A DNA stretch of 64,000 bases from Enterobacter sp. (GTDB taxonomy: Bacteria > Pseudomonadota > Gammaproteobacteria > Enterobacterales > Enterobacteriaceae): the NCBI GenBank assembly GCA_022649305.1, contig JALCNW010000012.1:1-64000 (forward strand), given 5' to 3'. Position 1 is the first letter of the stretch, and each line of letters opens with the position of its first letter. The notes beneath the pieces were generated by a model, which saw nothing but the letters and a program-made list of their open reading frames with translations, had not been told where the DNA came from and ran no database searches. Shown here piece by piece: positions 20,054 to 31,950 of the stretch. The position numbers and the translations under genes were made by a program.

Positions 20054-20584
20054 TTAGCGACCGAACAAATCGCGTCTTTTTGGTTTCAGCGGCTGGGAAA
20101 TGAGCACCAGTAGCCCCACGACAAAGTAAGCAACAAAAATGCCGACCAGCCACTGTGGCATTTCCAGCGTCAGAAATTCCCACTGACGCACGGAGCAATC
20201 GCCGGAAGCGACAAACACCTGCGGTAACCATTTATCCAGCGGCAGCCAGCTTGGGAAACGTGCGGCAAAATCACAGGTCATAAACGGTGAAGGATGCAGT
20301 TGCATCATGGTGTGTTCCCACGCAAGTTGGATGCCTTTCCATGCGCTGTAAAGCCAAATCGCAATCCCGGCATAGCGCAGCGGGGTTTTAGGCGCGATAG
20401 CACCGACCAGACCCGCAGCCATAATGCCGAAAAGTGCACAACGTTCGTAAATACACAGCACGCAGGGTTTCAGCCCCATCCCGTGCTGGAACCAGAGCGC
20501 TACCATTTCTAGCGCAAAGGCGGTCAGGGCCATCAATAACCACGCTCCGCGACCGCGAGAGCATTGGTTCAAAAATCGCAACAT
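20054..20584 (-). CDS. dsbB: Disulfide bond formation protein DsbB
   Basis: A 176-residue inner-membrane quinone reductase that reoxidises periplasmic DsbA. The two redox pairs are visible at E. coli positions: Cys41-Cys44 ([11 protein letters not shown]) and Cys104 with Cys130 (MTCDF, ASGDC). There are four membrane segments. The start is the ATG complementary to 20582-20584; two codons upstream are open. It should supply disulfides for fimbrial subunits, trehalase and HdeB encoded later in the window. Confidence 0.97.
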   Translation of the reverse strand: MLRFLNQCSRGRGAWLLMALTAFALEMVALWFQHGMGLKPCVLCIYERCALFGIMAAGLVGAIAPKTPLRYAGIAIWLYSAWKGIQLAWEHTMMQLHPSPFMTCDFAARFPSWLPLDKWLPQVFVASGDCSVRQWEFLTLEMPQWLVGIFVAYFVVGLLVLISQPLKPKRRDLFGR

Positions 20585-20697
20585 AATCATTTCCCTGGAA
20601 CATGCTTAGAAAGCGCAGTGTAAACGAATTCGTTTCACGCGCCACCCGGTCTTAGCAAAATAAAGCGTAATTGGATATTTATAATGCAGAAAGTCAA

Positions 20698-20719
20698 ACC
20701 GGGCAGCGAACTGCCCGGT
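20698..20719 (-). terminator. Terminator after nhaB
   Basis: On the minus strand a nine-base-pair stem (ACCGGGCAG/CTGCCCGGT) with a four-base loop lies ten bases after the nhaB stop, followed by TTTGACTTT, a weak U-rich tail. Confidence 0.7.
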
Positions 20720-20728
20720 GACAGGTGC

Positions 20729-22267
20729 TTAATGCGCGGCCAGTATACCTATTTGCATCAACCATTGCGTATAGGGAATGAGGGTAAATTTGACGCACAG
20801 CAAGCCGACGAGCGTTAAAACCAGCGTATAAGGCAGTGCCATCCACACCATCCTTCCATATGAAAGTCGAATGAGTGGTGCAAGCGCTGATGTCAGCAGG
20901 AATAAGAATGCCGCCTGGCCGTTTGGCGTCGCGACCGAAGGCAGATTGGTTCCCGTATTAATCGCAACCGCCAGCAGCTCAAATTGACCAATATTAATGG
21001 CACCCTGATCCAGTGCTGCTTTCGCCTCATTAATATACACCGAGCCGACAAACACGTTATCGGATATCGACGACAGCAGGCCATTGAACAGATAAAAAAG
21101 CGACAGTTGGGAATCGGGTGCCGCCTGTAAAACAAAGTGGATAATTGGCGAGAACAACTGCTGATCGATGATGACCGCCACGATGGCAAAAAATACGGCC
21201 AGCAGGGCCGTAAAGGGCAAGGCTTCGCTGAAGGCCTTCCCAATCGCATGTTCATCGGTCACGCCGGTAAATGAGGTTGCCAGAATAATCACCGACAGGC
21301 CAATCAAGCCAACTTCCGCCAGATGGAAGGCGAGGGCAATGATCAGCCAGACGCCAATCAGACCTTGCGCGATCAGGCCTAGCGTCTCCTGACGGCTACG
21401 TTGACGGCGGCTGTTCAGATCAAATTCGTGGAGGACGTCGCGTACCGGACCCGGCAATTGAGCACCGTAACCAAAGGTTTTCGTTTTCTCCAGCAGAAAA
21501 CAGGTCACTAAACCGCAGATAAACACCGGAACGCTGACCGGCGCTACGCGAAGGAAAAACTCGGTAAAGTTCCAGCCAGCGGCTTTGGCAATGATCAGGT
21601 TTTGGGGTTCACCGACCATCGTCATCACGCCGCCAAGCGCGGTACCGACCCCGGCGTGCATCATCAGGCTGCGTAAAAATGAGCGGAACTGGTCCAACAC
21701 TTCGCGTTGATGGATGTTCACCTGACTATCATCGTAAAGATCGTCTTCAGGTTTCGCGGAAGCGACCCGATGATAAATACTGTAAAACCCGACGGCGACG
21801 CTAATCACAACGGCGACAACGGTCAACGCATCCAGGAACGCCGAAAGGAAGGCCGCAGCAAGGCAGAAGGAGAGCGAAAGCACCGTTTTTGAGCGAATGC
21901 TCAACAGCAGGCGGGTAAAAATGAAGAGTAACAGCTGCTTCATAAAGTAGATCCCCGCGACCATAAAGATCAGCAGCAGGAGCACTTCAAGGTTATTCGC
22001 CAGTTCGTGTTTAACCTGTTCGGCACTGGTCATCCCCACAAAGACAGCTTCAATGGCGAGCAGGCCGCCTGGCAGCAACGGATAGCATTTCAGCGCCATC
22101 GCCAGGGTGAAGATAAACTCCGCCACCAACAGCCATCCGGCGGTAAACGGATGAATAATAAACACCAGCGGGTTGATAATAAGAAAAACGACTAACGTTA
22201 GCTTGTACCAGTCAGGGGACTGGCCTAAAAAATTGCGCCACAGGGCGCGCCCATAAGAAATTTCCAC
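20729..22267 (-). CDS. nhaB: Na+/H+ antiporter NhaB
   Basis: A 512-residue polytopic inner-membrane protein close to the 513-residue E. coli NhaB. Recognisable stretches are [20 protein letters not shown] at the start, [38 protein letters not shown] sequence near the middle, and [20 protein letters not shown] near the end. It exchanges two Na+ for three H+ and supports sodium and pH homeostasis. It is divergent from fadR across 201 bases. Confidence 0.96.
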   Translation of the reverse strand: MEISYGRALWRNFLGQSPDWYKLTLVVFLIINPLVFIIHPFTAGWLLVAEFIFTLAMALKCYPLLPGGLLAIEAVFVGMTSAEQVKHELANNLEVLLLLIFMVAGIYFMKQLLLFIFTRLLLSIRSKTVLSLSFCLAAAFLSAFLDALTVVAVVISVAVGFYSIYHRVASAKPEDDLYDDSQVNIHQREVLDQFRSFLRSLMMHAGVGTALGGVMTMVGEPQNLIIAKAAGWNFTEFFLRVAPVSVPVFICGLVTCFLLEKTKTFGYGAQLPGPVRDVLHEFDLNSRRQRSRQETLGLIAQGLIGVWLIIALAFHLAEVGLIGLSVIILATSFTGVTDEHAIGKAFSEALPFTALLAVFFAIVAVIIDQQLFSPIIHFVLQAAPDSQLSLFYLFNGLLSSISDNVFVGSVYINEAKAALDQGAINIGQFELLAVAINTGTNLPSVATPNGQAAFLFLLTSALAPLIRLSYGRMVWMALPYTLVLTLVGLLCVKFTLIPYTQWLMQIGILAAH

Positions 22268-22418
22268 GACAGACTTCCTTCCCCGCCAAAGTTAAGCAAA
22301 ACATTATTATACGCATAATTGACGGGAATGATGTTATCTGACCAGGGACGGGTATTTGATAAAAGTGAAACAGCGATCCCTTTTTTCCTGTCTCGCTGTG
22401 CTACCTGTCATTACTGGG

Positions 22419-22435
22419 CTCTGGTATGATGAGTC
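22419..22435 (+). promoter_or_regulatory. FadR-like operator over the fadR -10 region
   Basis: The 17 bases CTCTGGTATGATGAGTC resemble the FadR operator class (CTGGT core, GATGAGTT-like right half as in fadD). They contain TATGAT (22425-22430), a five-of-six -10 match 39 bases before the fadR ATG. Binding here would repress fadR, implying autoregulation. No good -35 is visible. Confidence 0.5.
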
Positions 22436-22468
22436 CATTAGCTAAAGCTGTGTAATGGAAATCTCACT

Positions 22469-23188
22469 ATGGTCATAAAGGCGCAAAGCCCGGCGGGTTT
22501 CGCTGAAGAGTACATCATTGAAAGCATCTGGAATAACCGTTTTGCTCCAGGAACGATTCTTCCCGCTGAACGCGAACTCTCTGAACTTATTGGCGTCACT
22601 CGTACCACCTTACGCGAAGTCCTTCAGCGTCTGGCGCGCGACGGTTGGCTGACGATTCAGCACGGCAAACCGACCAAAGTGAATAACTTCTGGGAAACGT
22701 CGGGTCTGAATATTCTGGAAACGCTGGCGCGTCTCGATCATGAAAGCGTCCCGCAGCTCATTGATAATTTACTGTCGGTACGTACCAACATCTCGACCAT
22801 CTTCATTCGGACGGCATTCCGTCAGCATCCGGACAAAGCTCTGGAAGTGCTGGCGACAGCAAGCGCCATTGAAGACCATGCTGACGCCTTTGCTAGCCTG
22901 GACTACAACATCTTCCGCGGTCTGGCTTTTGCGTCAGGCAACCCGATTTACGGGCTGATCATCAATGGTATGAAAGGGCTGTATACCCGCATTGGTCGCC
23001 ACTATTTCGCCAATCCAGAAGCCCGCGCTCTGGCCCTCAGTTTCTATCATAAACTGAGCGAGCTCTGTTCCGAGGGGCTTCACGATCAGGTATACGAAAC
23101 GGTGCGCCGATACGGCCATGACTCTGGCGAAATCTGGCACCGCATGCAGAAGAATCTGCCGAGCGATTTAGCGATTCACAGTCACTGA
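22469..23188 (+). CDS. fadR: Fatty acid metabolism regulator FadR
   Basis: A 239-residue GntR/FadR-family regulator, E. coli length. The N-terminal winged helix contains [20 protein letters not shown] as recognition region; the C-terminal acyl-CoA-binding domain includes [13 protein letters not shown] and [18 protein letters not shown]. It represses beta-oxidation genes such as fadD (operator at 13.5 kb) and activates fabA/fabB; long-chain acyl-CoA releases it from DNA. A bidirectional terminator follows. Confidence 0.97.
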   Translation: MVIKAQSPAGFAEEYIIESIWNNRFAPGTILPAERELSELIGVTRTTLREVLQRLARDGWLTIQHGKPTKVNNFWETSGLNILETLARLDHESVPQLIDNLLSVRTNISTIFIRTAFRQHPDKALEVLATASAIEDHADAFASLDYNIFRGLAFASGNPIYGLIINGMKGLYTRIGRHYFANPEARALALSFYHKLSELCSEGLHDQVYETVRRYGHDSGEIWHRMQKNLPSDLAIHSH

Positions 23189-23192
23189 CAAT

Positions 23193-23221
23193 AAAAAGCC
23201 TCTCATTCGAGAGGCTTTTTT
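23193..23221. terminator. Bidirectional terminator between fadR and ycgB
   Basis: Stem AAAAAGCCTCTC (23193-23204) and GAGAGGCTTTTT (23209-23220) with ATTC loop, flanked by A- and T-runs, between convergent fadR and ycgB. Confidence 0.94.
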
Positions 23222-23227
23222 AGATGA

Positions 23228-24760
23228 TCAAAGCGCGCCGGGTCGTGCCGGGCAGCGTTCAAGTAACTCTACGCTACCGTCTTCGTTTTGCTGCTCCATC
23301 AACACATCGAATCCCCACAGGCGATGAACGTGCTTGAGCACTTCTTTCCGTCCTTTATCCAGCGGCGCACGATTATGCGGAATATAACGGAGCGTCAGTG
23401 AGCGATCGCCGCGTAAATCCACGTTCCATACCTGAATGTTCGGCTCCAGATTGCTCAGATTGTACTGAGAGGAGAGACGCGAACGGATTTCACGGTAACC
23501 CTCTTCATTGTGAATCGCCGAAATCTCAAGATAGTTATTGTGGTCGTCGTCCAGCACGGTAAAGAGGCGGAAATCACGCATGATTTTTGGCGACATAAAC
23601 TGGCTGATAAAGCTTTCATCTTTGAAATCACGCATCGCAAAATGCAGCGTTTCCAGCCAGTCGGAACCCGCAATATCCGGGAACCAGTATTTGTCCTCTT
23701 CCGTCGGTGACTGGCAAATACGCTTGATGTCCTGGAACATCGCAAATCCAAGTGCGTAAGGGTTAATGCCGCTGTACCACGGGCTGTTATACGGCGGCTG
23801 GAACACCACGTTGGTGTGACTATGCAGAAACTCCAGCATAAACCGTTCGGAGACTTTACCTTCGTCGTACAGATGATTAAGGATGGTGTAATGCCAGAAG
23901 GTGGCCCAGCCTTCGTTCATTACCTGGGTCTGTTTTTGTGGGTAAAAATACTGGCTCACCTTGCGCACAATACGCAAGATTTCACGCTGCCAGGGTTCCA
24001 GCAGCGGCGCATTTTTCTCCATAAAGTAGAGAATGTTCTCCTGTGGCTCAGAAGGGTAACGGCGCACTTCGGTAACGGCCTTCTCTTCTTCGCGTTTGGG
24101 CAGCGTACGCCACAGCATATTCACCTGGCTTTGCAGATACTCTTCACGGCTTTTCTGTCTGGCTTTCTCTTCCTGCAGGGATATTTTTTGCGGACGTTTG
24201 TAGCGATCCACGCCGTAATTCATCAGCGCATGGCAGGAGTCGAGCAGTTTCTCGACCTCATCCACCCCGTAACGCTCTTCACACTCGGTGATGTACTTAC
24301 GCGCGAAAATCAAATAATCAACAATTGAACTGGCATCGGTCCAGCTGCGGAACAGGTAATTGTTCTTGAAGAAAGAGTTATGCCCGTAACAGGCGTGCGC
24401 CATCACCAGAGCCTGCATAGTGATGGTATTTTCTTCCATCAGATAGGCAATACACGGGTTGGAATTGATGACGATTTCGTAGGCCAGACCTTGCTGACCA
24501 TGCTTATAAAGGCGTTCCGTCTCAATGAATTTTTTGCCAAATGACCAGTGCGGGTAATTGATAGGCATCCCAACGCTGGAGTAGGCATCCATCATTTGCT
24601 CGGAGGTAATGACTTCAATTTGATGGGGATAGGTATCCAGACGATACAGTTTCGCCACCCGGTCAATTTCAGCCAGGTAGACATCCAGCAACTCAAACGT
24701 CCAGTCGGGTCCGTCGCTCAAACGTGTGCTGTCCTTGTTCATAGAATCAATTATAGCCAT
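23228..24760 (-). CDS. ycgB: SpoVR-family protein YcgB
   Basis: A 510-residue cytoplasmic protein, E. coli length, starting MAIIDSMNKDSTRLSDGPDW at the ATG complementary to 24758-24760 (the frame is open upstream). It belongs to the SpoVR family, named for a Bacillus spore-cortex protein; the metal-binding-like segment NEGWATFWHYTILNHLYDEG is conserved. In enterobacteria ycgB is a sigma-S-dependent gene often paired functionally with yeaG/yeaH. Biochemical role unknown. Divergent from dadA. Confidence 0.93.
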   Translation of the reverse strand: MAIIDSMNKDSTRLSDGPDWTFELLDVYLAEIDRVAKLYRLDTYPHQIEVITSEQMMDAYSSVGMPINYPHWSFGKKFIETERLYKHGQQGLAYEIVINSNPCIAYLMEENTITMQALVMAHACYGHNSFFKNNYLFRSWTDASSIVDYLIFARKYITECEERYGVDEVEKLLDSCHALMNYGVDRYKRPQKISLQEEKARQKSREEYLQSQVNMLWRTLPKREEEKAVTEVRRYPSEPQENILYFMEKNAPLLEPWQREILRIVRKVSQYFYPQKQTQVMNEGWATFWHYTILNHLYDEGKVSERFMLEFLHSHTNVVFQPPYNSPWYSGINPYALGFAMFQDIKRICQSPTEEDKYWFPDIAGSDWLETLHFAMRDFKDESFISQFMSPKIMRDFRLFTVLDDDHNNYLEISAIHNEEGYREIRSRLSSQYNLSNLEPNIQVWNVDLRGDRSLTLRYIPHNRAPLDKGRKEVLKHVHRLWGFDVLMEQQNEDGSVELLERCPARPGAL

Positions 24761-25081
24761 TAGCGCGCCCTCGTTGTCGGTGCTCTCTCTGTCTGGAGAG
24801 CCTCCTTTCAAGCATAGAACAACGCGTTCAAAAGCGTGTTGGCGAAGAAATTTATTCTTTGCGATTTCGCGTTTTTGATGCGGCAAAAAACGGGTTGCTG
24901 ACAGGATTTTCTACTGGTTAAAAATGTCGCACAGCAGGAGATCCCAAATTACCCTCATCCCCACTGGCTGGGCAAGATGTGAGATGAGTCACCATAAAAA
25001 AGTCGTATGTTGAATAATATTTTCAACTAGGTTATCAATCTGTAATTAGATGATTATTCTTTTGCACATAATGGAGTGGCT
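24761..25081. promoter_or_regulatory. ycgB / dadA divergent control region
   Basis: A 321-base gap with no gene. It holds the ycgB promoter on the minus strand (not resolved) and the dadA control region on the plus strand. A good CRP site lies at 24978-24993. The 90 bases before dadA are AT-rich with several ATTAT/AATAAT tracts, suitable for Lrp, which controls dadAX in E. coli. Confidence 0.6.
24978..24993 (+). promoter_or_regulatory. CRP site upstream of dadAX
   Basis: TGTGA (24978-24982), six bases, TCACC (24989-24993): nine of ten matches to the TGTGA-N6-TCACA consensus, about 96 bases before the dadA ATG. E. coli dadAX is known to be activated by CRP with Lrp. Confidence 0.7.
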
Positions 25082-26380
25082 ATGCGTGTTGTCATACTGG
25101 GAAGTGGTGTCGTTGGGGTAACCAGCGCCTGGTATTTAAGCCAGGCTGGGCATGAGGTTACCGTTATCGATCGCGAGGCCGGTTCTGCACTTGAAACCAG
25201 TGCGGCCAATGCCGGGCAAATCTCTCCCGGCTACGCCGCGCCCTGGGCCGCGCCTGGTGTTCCGCTAAAGGCGATTAAGTGGATGTTCCAGCGGCATGCA
25301 CCGCTGGCGATCAGTCTCGATGGCACGTCGTCCCAGCTCAAGTGGATGTGGCAAATGCTACGCAACTGCGACACCCGCCATTATATGGAAAACAAAGGCC
25401 GCATGGTGCGCCTTGCAGAATACAGCCGCGACTGCCTGAAAACGTTGCGAACCACGACCGGCATTGAATACGAAGGCCGCCAGGGCGGTACGTTGCAGCT
25501 ATTCAGGACCGCACAACAGTATGAAAACGCGACGCGCGACATCGCCGTGCTTAAAGATGCCGGTGTGCCGTATCAACTGCTGGAGTCCAGTCAGCTTGCG
25601 CAGGTTGAACCGGCGCTTGCAGAGGTCGCCCACAAGTTGACCGGCGGGTTACGCCTGCCGAATGATGAAACCGGTGACTGCCAGCTCTTTACCCAGCGTC
25701 TGGCGAAAATGTGCGAACAGGCTGGCGTGACGTTTCGATACAACACCTCTGTCGATAAGCTCTTGTCAGAAGGTGAAAAAATCTATGGCGTGAAATGCGG
25801 TGATGAGGTGATTAAAGCCGATGCCTACGTGATGGCGTTTGGATCCTATTCCACCGTCATGCTGAAAGGCATTCTTGATATTCCCGTCTATCCGTTAAAA
25901 GGCTACTCGCTGACCATTCCGGTGAAAGAAGACAGCGGTGCGCCAGTTTCAACTATCCTTGATGAAACCTACAAAATCGCCATTACCCGCTTTGATAACC
26001 GCATTCGCGTAGGGGGGATGGCTGAAATCGTAGGCTTTAACACGGAATTGCTAAAACCGCGCCGCGAAACGCTGGAGATGGTCGTTCGCGATCTTTTCCC
26101 ACGCGGCGGGTTTGTCGAGCAGGCAACTTTCTGGACCGGTTTACGCCCCATGACGCCGGACGGCACACCGGTTGTGGGTCGCACGCCTTATAAGAATTTA
26201 TGGACCAACACCGGTCACGGCACGCTGGGCTGGACCATGGCATGCGGTTCGGGTCAGTTGCTGAGCGATTTGATTTCTGGCCGTACTCCGGCGATTCCGT
26301 TTGATGACTTGAGCGCCGCGCGCTATCAATCCGGGTTTACGCCGTCTCGCCCGCAGCATCTGCATGGCGCGCATAATTAA
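25082..26380 (+). CDS. dadA: D-amino acid dehydrogenase DadA
   Basis: A 432-residue flavoprotein that oxidises D-alanine and other D-amino acids to 2-oxo acids and feeds electrons to the respiratory chain at the inner membrane. The FAD-binding Rossmann motif GSGVVG is at residues 7-12; [15 protein letters not shown] and the C-terminal [16 protein letters not shown] are family signatures. ATG 25082 has GGAG five bases upstream. It forms an operon with dadX (12-base gap) for alanine catabolism. Confidence 0.97.
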   Translation: MRVVILGSGVVGVTSAWYLSQAGHEVTVIDREAGSALETSAANAGQISPGYAAPWAAPGVPLKAIKWMFQRHAPLAISLDGTSSQLKWMWQMLRNCDTRHYMENKGRMVRLAEYSRDCLKTLRTTTGIEYEGRQGGTLQLFRTAQQYENATRDIAVLKDAGVPYQLLESSQLAQVEPALAEVAHKLTGGLRLPNDETGDCQLFTQRLAKMCEQAGVTFRYNTSVDKLLSEGEKIYGVKCGDEVIKADAYVMAFGSYSTVMLKGILDIPVYPLKGYSLTIPVKEDSGAPVSTILDETYKIAITRFDNRIRVGGMAEIVGFNTELLKPRRETLEMVVRDLFPRGGFVEQATFWTGLRPMTPDGTPVVGRTPYKNLWTNTGHGTLGWTMACGSGQLLSDLISGRTPAIPFDDLSAARYQSGFTPSRPQHLHGAHN

Positions 26381-26392
26381 CAAGGAGCAGTC

Positions 26393-27463
26393 ATGTCCCG
26401 TCCTATTCTGGCTCAGTTGGATTTGCAGGCGCTAAAAAATAACCTGCAGATAGTCCGCCGTGCTGCGCCAGGCTCCCGCGTGTGGTCGGTGGTGAAAGCC
26501 AATGCATATGGCCACGGAATTGAGTCTATCTGGAGTGCGCTTAGCGCGACCGATGGATTCGCTCTGCTTAATCTGGAAGAGGCCATCCTGCTGCGTGAAC
26601 GCGGCTGGAAAGGCCCGATTCTACTGCTTGAAGGCTTTTTCCATGCCGATGAGCTACCTCTGCTGGATAAATATCGCCTGACGACCAGCGTACACAGCAA
26701 CTGGCAGATAAAAGCCTTACAAAATGCCAGGCTGCATGCGCCGCTGGATATTTACCTTAAAATGAATAGCGGCATGAACCGTCTGGGCTTCCAGCCGGAT
26801 CGCGTTCATACCGTGTGGCAACTGCTGCGCGCCCTGAAAAACGTCGGCGAGATGACGTTAATGGCGCACTTTGCCGATGCCGAAAAGCCGGACGGCATTG
26901 CTGATGCGATGGTTCGCGTTGAACAGGCTGCGGAAGGGCTGGCGTGTGCGCGCTCATTGTCTAATTCTGCCGCTACGTTGTGGCATCCAGAAGCGCATTA
27001 TGACTGGGTGCGACCGGGCATTATTCTTTACGGTGCTTCACCGTCTGGTCAGTGGCAAGACATTGCCACTAGCGGGCTGAAGCCGGTAATGACCTTGCGC
27101 AGTGAAATCATCGGCGTCCAGACGCTCAAAGCCGGTGATACCGTCGGCTATGGCAGTCGTTATCGTGCGAACGGTGAGCAGAGAATAGGCATCGTGGCAG
27201 GGGGATATGCTGATGGTTACCCGCGCATTGCCCCTGACGGTACGCCGGTATGGGTCGATGGCGTACGTACCGGCACCGTGGGTACCGTCTCGATGGATAT
27301 GATGGCAATCGATCTTACGCCTTGCCCGCAGGCGGGTATTGGTACCCCCGTTGAACTCTGGGGCAACGAGGTGAAGGTTGACGATGTTGCCGCCGCTTCA
27401 GGGACGGTAGGGTATGAGCTATTAACGGCACTGGCCCCACGCGTACCTGTTGTGACGGTGTAA
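26393..27463 (+). CDS. dadX: Catabolic alanine racemase DadX
   Basis: A 356-residue PLP-dependent alanine racemase converting L-alanine to the D form used by DadA. The PLP lysine is Lys35 in VVKANAYGHG and the second catalytic base is Tyr253 in VGYGSRYRA. Start ATG has AAGGAG upstream. Second gene of dadAX. Confidence 0.97.
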   Translation: MSRPILAQLDLQALKNNLQIVRRAAPGSRVWSVVKANAYGHGIESIWSALSATDGFALLNLEEAILLRERGWKGPILLLEGFFHADELPLLDKYRLTTSVHSNWQIKALQNARLHAPLDIYLKMNSGMNRLGFQPDRVHTVWQLLRALKNVGEMTLMAHFADAEKPDGIADAMVRVEQAAEGLACARSLSNSAATLWHPEAHYDWVRPGIILYGASPSGQWQDIATSGLKPVMTLRSEIIGVQTLKAGDTVGYGSRYRANGEQRIGIVAGGYADGYPRIAPDGTPVWVDGVRTGTVGTVSMDMMAIDLTPCPQAGIGTPVELWGNEVKVDDVAAASGTVGYELLTALAPRVPVVTV

Positions 27464-27470
27464 CTTTCTG

Positions 27471-27498
27471 TGCCCGGCGCGCTCAGCGTCGCCGGGCA
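27471..27498. repeat. GC-rich hairpin between dadX and cvrA
   Basis: TGCCCGGCG (27471-27479) pairs with CGCCGGGCA (27490-27498) around a ten-base loop, in the 41-base gap between convergent dadX and cvrA. There is no proper U-tract, so it may be a weak terminator, an mRNA 3' stabiliser or a REP-like unit. Confidence 0.6.
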
Positions 27499-27504
27499 AA
27501 AGCA

Positions 27505-29256
<1,752 letters not shown>

Positions 29257-29335
29257 TCAATGTTGTTGTTAATACTAAAACCCTACCATATTAACGACAG
29301 ACACAGCGTTTTATTGAGGTGGTTTAACGGCTTTT

Positions 29336-30250
29336 TTATGCCTTTATGTAAGGATGGCCGCTGATGGTTAACCGGCTACCACCGTCAGCGTGGATCAAGC
29401 TGGCCTGCGCGCCGAGAGGCAAGGTAACGGTTTGCTGTTCATGACCCAATGCCAGCCCGGTTATCACTGGAACATCAAGCCGCGAACGGATAAAGTCCAC
29501 CATCGTTTCAAGAGAGTAACCCGCGTCATACTCATTGGGCAACGCGCCGCTAAAGCTGCCCAGCACGATGGCCGATTGACGCGAGAGGATCCCGGCGTGG
29601 TAGAGCTGAAGCAGCATTCGCTCGACGCGGAAAGGATGTTCATTGATATCCTCCAGCACCAGAATACCGTTCTCAATATTGGGCAGCCAGGGTGTACCAA
29701 TCAGCGAGACCAGCATCGCCAGATTGCCGCCCCACAGCTGACCTTCACTCTCACACTGCGGGCCTTCGCCGTGCCATTCCACGCTAAATGTTGGGTTTTG
29801 CATCGCGCGCCAGAAATGTTCCTGCGTAAAGGCGTCCAGCTCCGGGGCACCGAAATTGCCCGCCAGCATTGGCCCACTGAAGGTGATGACGTTATGCAAG
29901 GCCAGTAAACCGAGCTGAATCACAGTGAAATCACTGTGCCCACAAATCAATAAGGGATCGTGCTGTTGACGTTTCGCCAGCCCGGCCCAGTGAATGCTCT
30001 CCAGCAAACGGCTGGCACCATATCCGCCGCGCACTGCCATCACGATGTTATTTGCCCCCTCAACGCTGACCAGATCGTTGATATCAGCCAGTCTTTGCGG
30101 TTCGGTTCCGGCAAAACGCTGCTGGCGGCGAGGGATAATCGTCTGATTTGTTACCGCGTGGCCCGCTTCGAGTAAACGCTCAACACCGCGCAGTGCGGCA
30201 TCCTGGTTAATGCAATAGCCAGAGGGGGCGATAAGGTGAAACTGAGCCAT
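29336..30250 (-). CDS. ldcA: Murein tetrapeptide L,D-carboxypeptidase LdcA
   Basis: A 304-residue cytoplasmic S66-family serine peptidase, E. coli length. It removes the terminal D-Ala from recycled murein tetrapeptides so they can be reused by Mpl. The nucleophile is Ser106 in ICGHSDFTVIQLG; MAVRGGYGASRLLE precedes it, and VLEDINEHPFRVERM and GLALGHEQQTVTLPLG carry later family motifs with the catalytic Glu and His. Divergent from emtA, another peptidoglycan-recycling gene. Confidence 0.95.
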   Translation of the reverse strand: MAQFHLIAPSGYCINQDAALRGVERLLEAGHAVTNQTIIPRRQQRFAGTEPQRLADINDLVSVEGANNIVMAVRGGYGASRLLESIHWAGLAKRQQHDPLLICGHSDFTVIQLGLLALHNVITFSGPMLAGNFGAPELDAFTQEHFWRAMQNPTFSVEWHGEGPQCESEGQLWGGNLAMLVSLIGTPWLPNIENGILVLEDINEHPFRVERMLLQLYHAGILSRQSAIVLGSFSGALPNEYDAGYSLETMVDFIRSRLDVPVITGLALGHEQQTVTLPLGAQASLIHADGGSRLTISGHPYIKA

Positions 30251-30363
30251 GGCAATTCCTTGCTGAATGAGAAACTAAATGTCTATATCATGCCGCCTAT
30301 GCGCTGTCTCCTTCAAGAGGGAGGCCAGAGTAACCGCAATGACCGGCTATAAGGATAGATGAC

Positions 30364-30975
30364 GTGAAATTGAGATGGTTTGCTTTTTTGATTGTATTGC
30401 TTGCAGGCTGTAGTTCGAAACAAGATTATCAAAACCCGCCGTGGAATCCCGACGTTCCGGTTAAACGGGCAATGCAGTGGATGCCAATCAGTGAAAAAGC
30501 CGGTAAAGCCTGGGGCGTGAGTCCACGGCTGGTCACCGCGATTATTGCAGTAGAATCTGGCGGCAATCCAACGCTTGTGAGCAAATCGAATGCGGTTGGG
30601 CTAATGCAGCTCAAAGCTTCTACGGCAGGACGAGAAGTCTATCGCTACATGGGATGGAAAGGACAGCCTTCCACCAGCGAGTTGAAAAACCCAGAGCGTA
30701 ATATCTCGATGGGTACAGCGTACTTGAGCATTCTTGAGCATGGCATTCTTAAAGGTATCGACGATCCTGAAGTCATGCAGTACGCGCTGGTGGTGTCTTA
30801 CGTGAACGGGGCAGGAGCACTACTGCGGACCTTCTCGTCAGATCGTAAAGAGGCCATTGAAGAGATCAACGATATGGATAAAGACGAGTTCTTCGAACAT
30901 GTCGTGAAAAACCATCCGTCGCCGCAGGCGCCACGCTATATCTGGAAAGTGCAGAAAGCGATGGACGCCATGTAA
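30364..30975 (+). CDS. emtA: Membrane-bound endolytic murein transglycosylase EmtA
   Basis: A 203-residue outer-membrane lipoprotein starting at GTG 30364 with AAGGA upstream. The lipobox LLAGC gives lipidated Cys16. The SLT fold has catalytic Glu64 in AVESGGNP, followed by [13 protein letters not shown] and the [13 protein letters not shown] motif. It cleaves glycan strands internally, releasing anhydro-muropeptides. Convergent with ycgR. Confidence 0.95.
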   Translation: MKLRWFAFLIVLLAGCSSKQDYQNPPWNPDVPVKRAMQWMPISEKAGKAWGVSPRLVTAIIAVESGGNPTLVSKSNAVGLMQLKASTAGREVYRYMGWKGQPSTSELKNPERNISMGTAYLSILEHGILKGIDDPEVMQYALVVSYVNGAGALLRTFSSDRKEAIEEINDMDKDEFFEHVVKNHPSPQAPRYIWKVQKAMDAM

Positions 30976-30982
30976 TTCCCCA

Positions 30983-31006
30983 GCCGGGCAGCTCAAGCTG
31001 TCCGGC
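30983..31006. repeat. GC-rich hairpin between emtA and ycgR
   Basis: GCCGGGCAGC (30983-30992) pairs with GCTGTCCGGC (30997-31006, one G-U) around TCAA, between convergent emtA and ycgR. It lacks a U-tract; it shares the CCGGGCAG core with the hairpin at 20698 and may act as a weak bidirectional terminator. Confidence 0.6.
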
Positions 31007-31011
31007 GCACA

Positions 31012-31743
31012 TCACAGTACCTTATTCGCGCGTTCCCGCGCTTCACGCTCCAGTGAAAAAATAATCCGCTGAAGTTCGCGCTCGGCACCGGGTCCAACGT
31101 TGAGAAAACGGAAGCTCAGACGCGGTGTGGTAATCGTTTCGTTTTTGCTATCAACGACTTTGCGTTCGCTGACAGAGATCAGCTGCGCATCGAAGTAAAA
31201 ACGCCCCCAGCCGCCCATATCCAGTTCGATTTGTGAAAAACGCATCCCTTCCACCAGACCGTCGGGTTTTGCGACATCCATCAATGCGCCCATACCGCCT
31301 AGTGAAAGGTCGAAGAGTCGGAAGCGAATCTCTTTTTTGTCAGGCATTTTGGCCTTACAAAAATAGGCGGGATGAAGCGGGGCGCTGATACGAAAATATT
31401 CTCGGCGCTGCACAAACCACAGGCTGTCAGGGAGTGGCGCAATAAAAGCGGGCAGGTTTTGATAATCACCCTGTTCAAGTCGGGGCAAGACGAATTCCAC
31501 CTTTGCCCCTTTGGTTTCGGCCATCACGGCAAGATTTTGCGCTCGCAGTGCCGCCCGGTTTTCGTGCTCCTGGCTACCCAGGTCAATGACCAGACGATCC
31601 GGCGTCGCCTCAAGGATCTTGCTGATAAATTGATTACTACCCCAACTGATGCGCAAAGGAACTTCGCCCTTAAACAGGTCGCGTAATACCCCTAATACAG
31701 CCAGCGGATTTTGCTTCAGGAACTGCTCACTGTAATTACTCAC
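31012..31743 (-). CDS. ycgR: c-di-GMP-responsive flagellar brake YcgR
   Basis: A 243-residue protein with an N-terminal YcgR/YcgR_2 domain (1-105) and a C-terminal PilZ domain. The c-di-GMP-binding motifs are RxxxR at Arg114-Arg118 (QRREYFRIS) and DxSxGG at Asp145-Gly150 (DLSLGGMG). When loaded it binds the flagellar motor and slows swimming. A near-perfect FliA promoter lies upstream, tying expression to the flagellar regulon. The same signalling pool is degraded by PdeD at 4 kb. Confidence 0.95.
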   Translation of the reverse strand: MSNYSEQFLKQNPLAVLGVLRDLFKGEVPLRISWGSNQFISKILEATPDRLVIDLGSQEHENRAALRAQNLAVMAETKGAKVEFVLPRLEQGDYQNLPAFIAPLPDSLWFVQRREYFRISAPLHPAYFCKAKMPDKKEIRFRLFDLSLGGMGALMDVAKPDGLVEGMRFSQIELDMGGWGRFYFDAQLISVSERKVVDSKNETITTPRLSFRFLNVGPGAERELQRIIFSLEREARERANKVL

Positions 31744-31783
31744 GCCGAATGGCTCCTCGGTTGTCTGACAGACTGTCGTTGAA

Positions 31784-31810
31784 TTATCGGCAGCCTGCGG
31801 CGGAACTTAA
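31784..31810 (-). promoter_or_regulatory. FliA (sigma-28) promoter of ycgR
   Basis: On the minus strand the -35 TTAAGTTC (six of eight to TAAAGTTT), an 11-base spacer, and a perfect -10 GCCGATAA, 41 bases before the ycgR start. This matches the class 3 flagellar promoter consensus in sequence and spacing. Confidence 0.85.
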
Positions 31811-31950
31811 TACAAACCGGTGAATATTTTTTGAAATTGTCGAGCAATTAAGTCTGTGACCGAAAACGGTTTTCAACTGTTCGCCTATACTTAAGCGAAT
31901 CGCGTGGAAGATTTTCTGCGCAGGCGTTTAATCTGCAAGAGGGCATCGGT

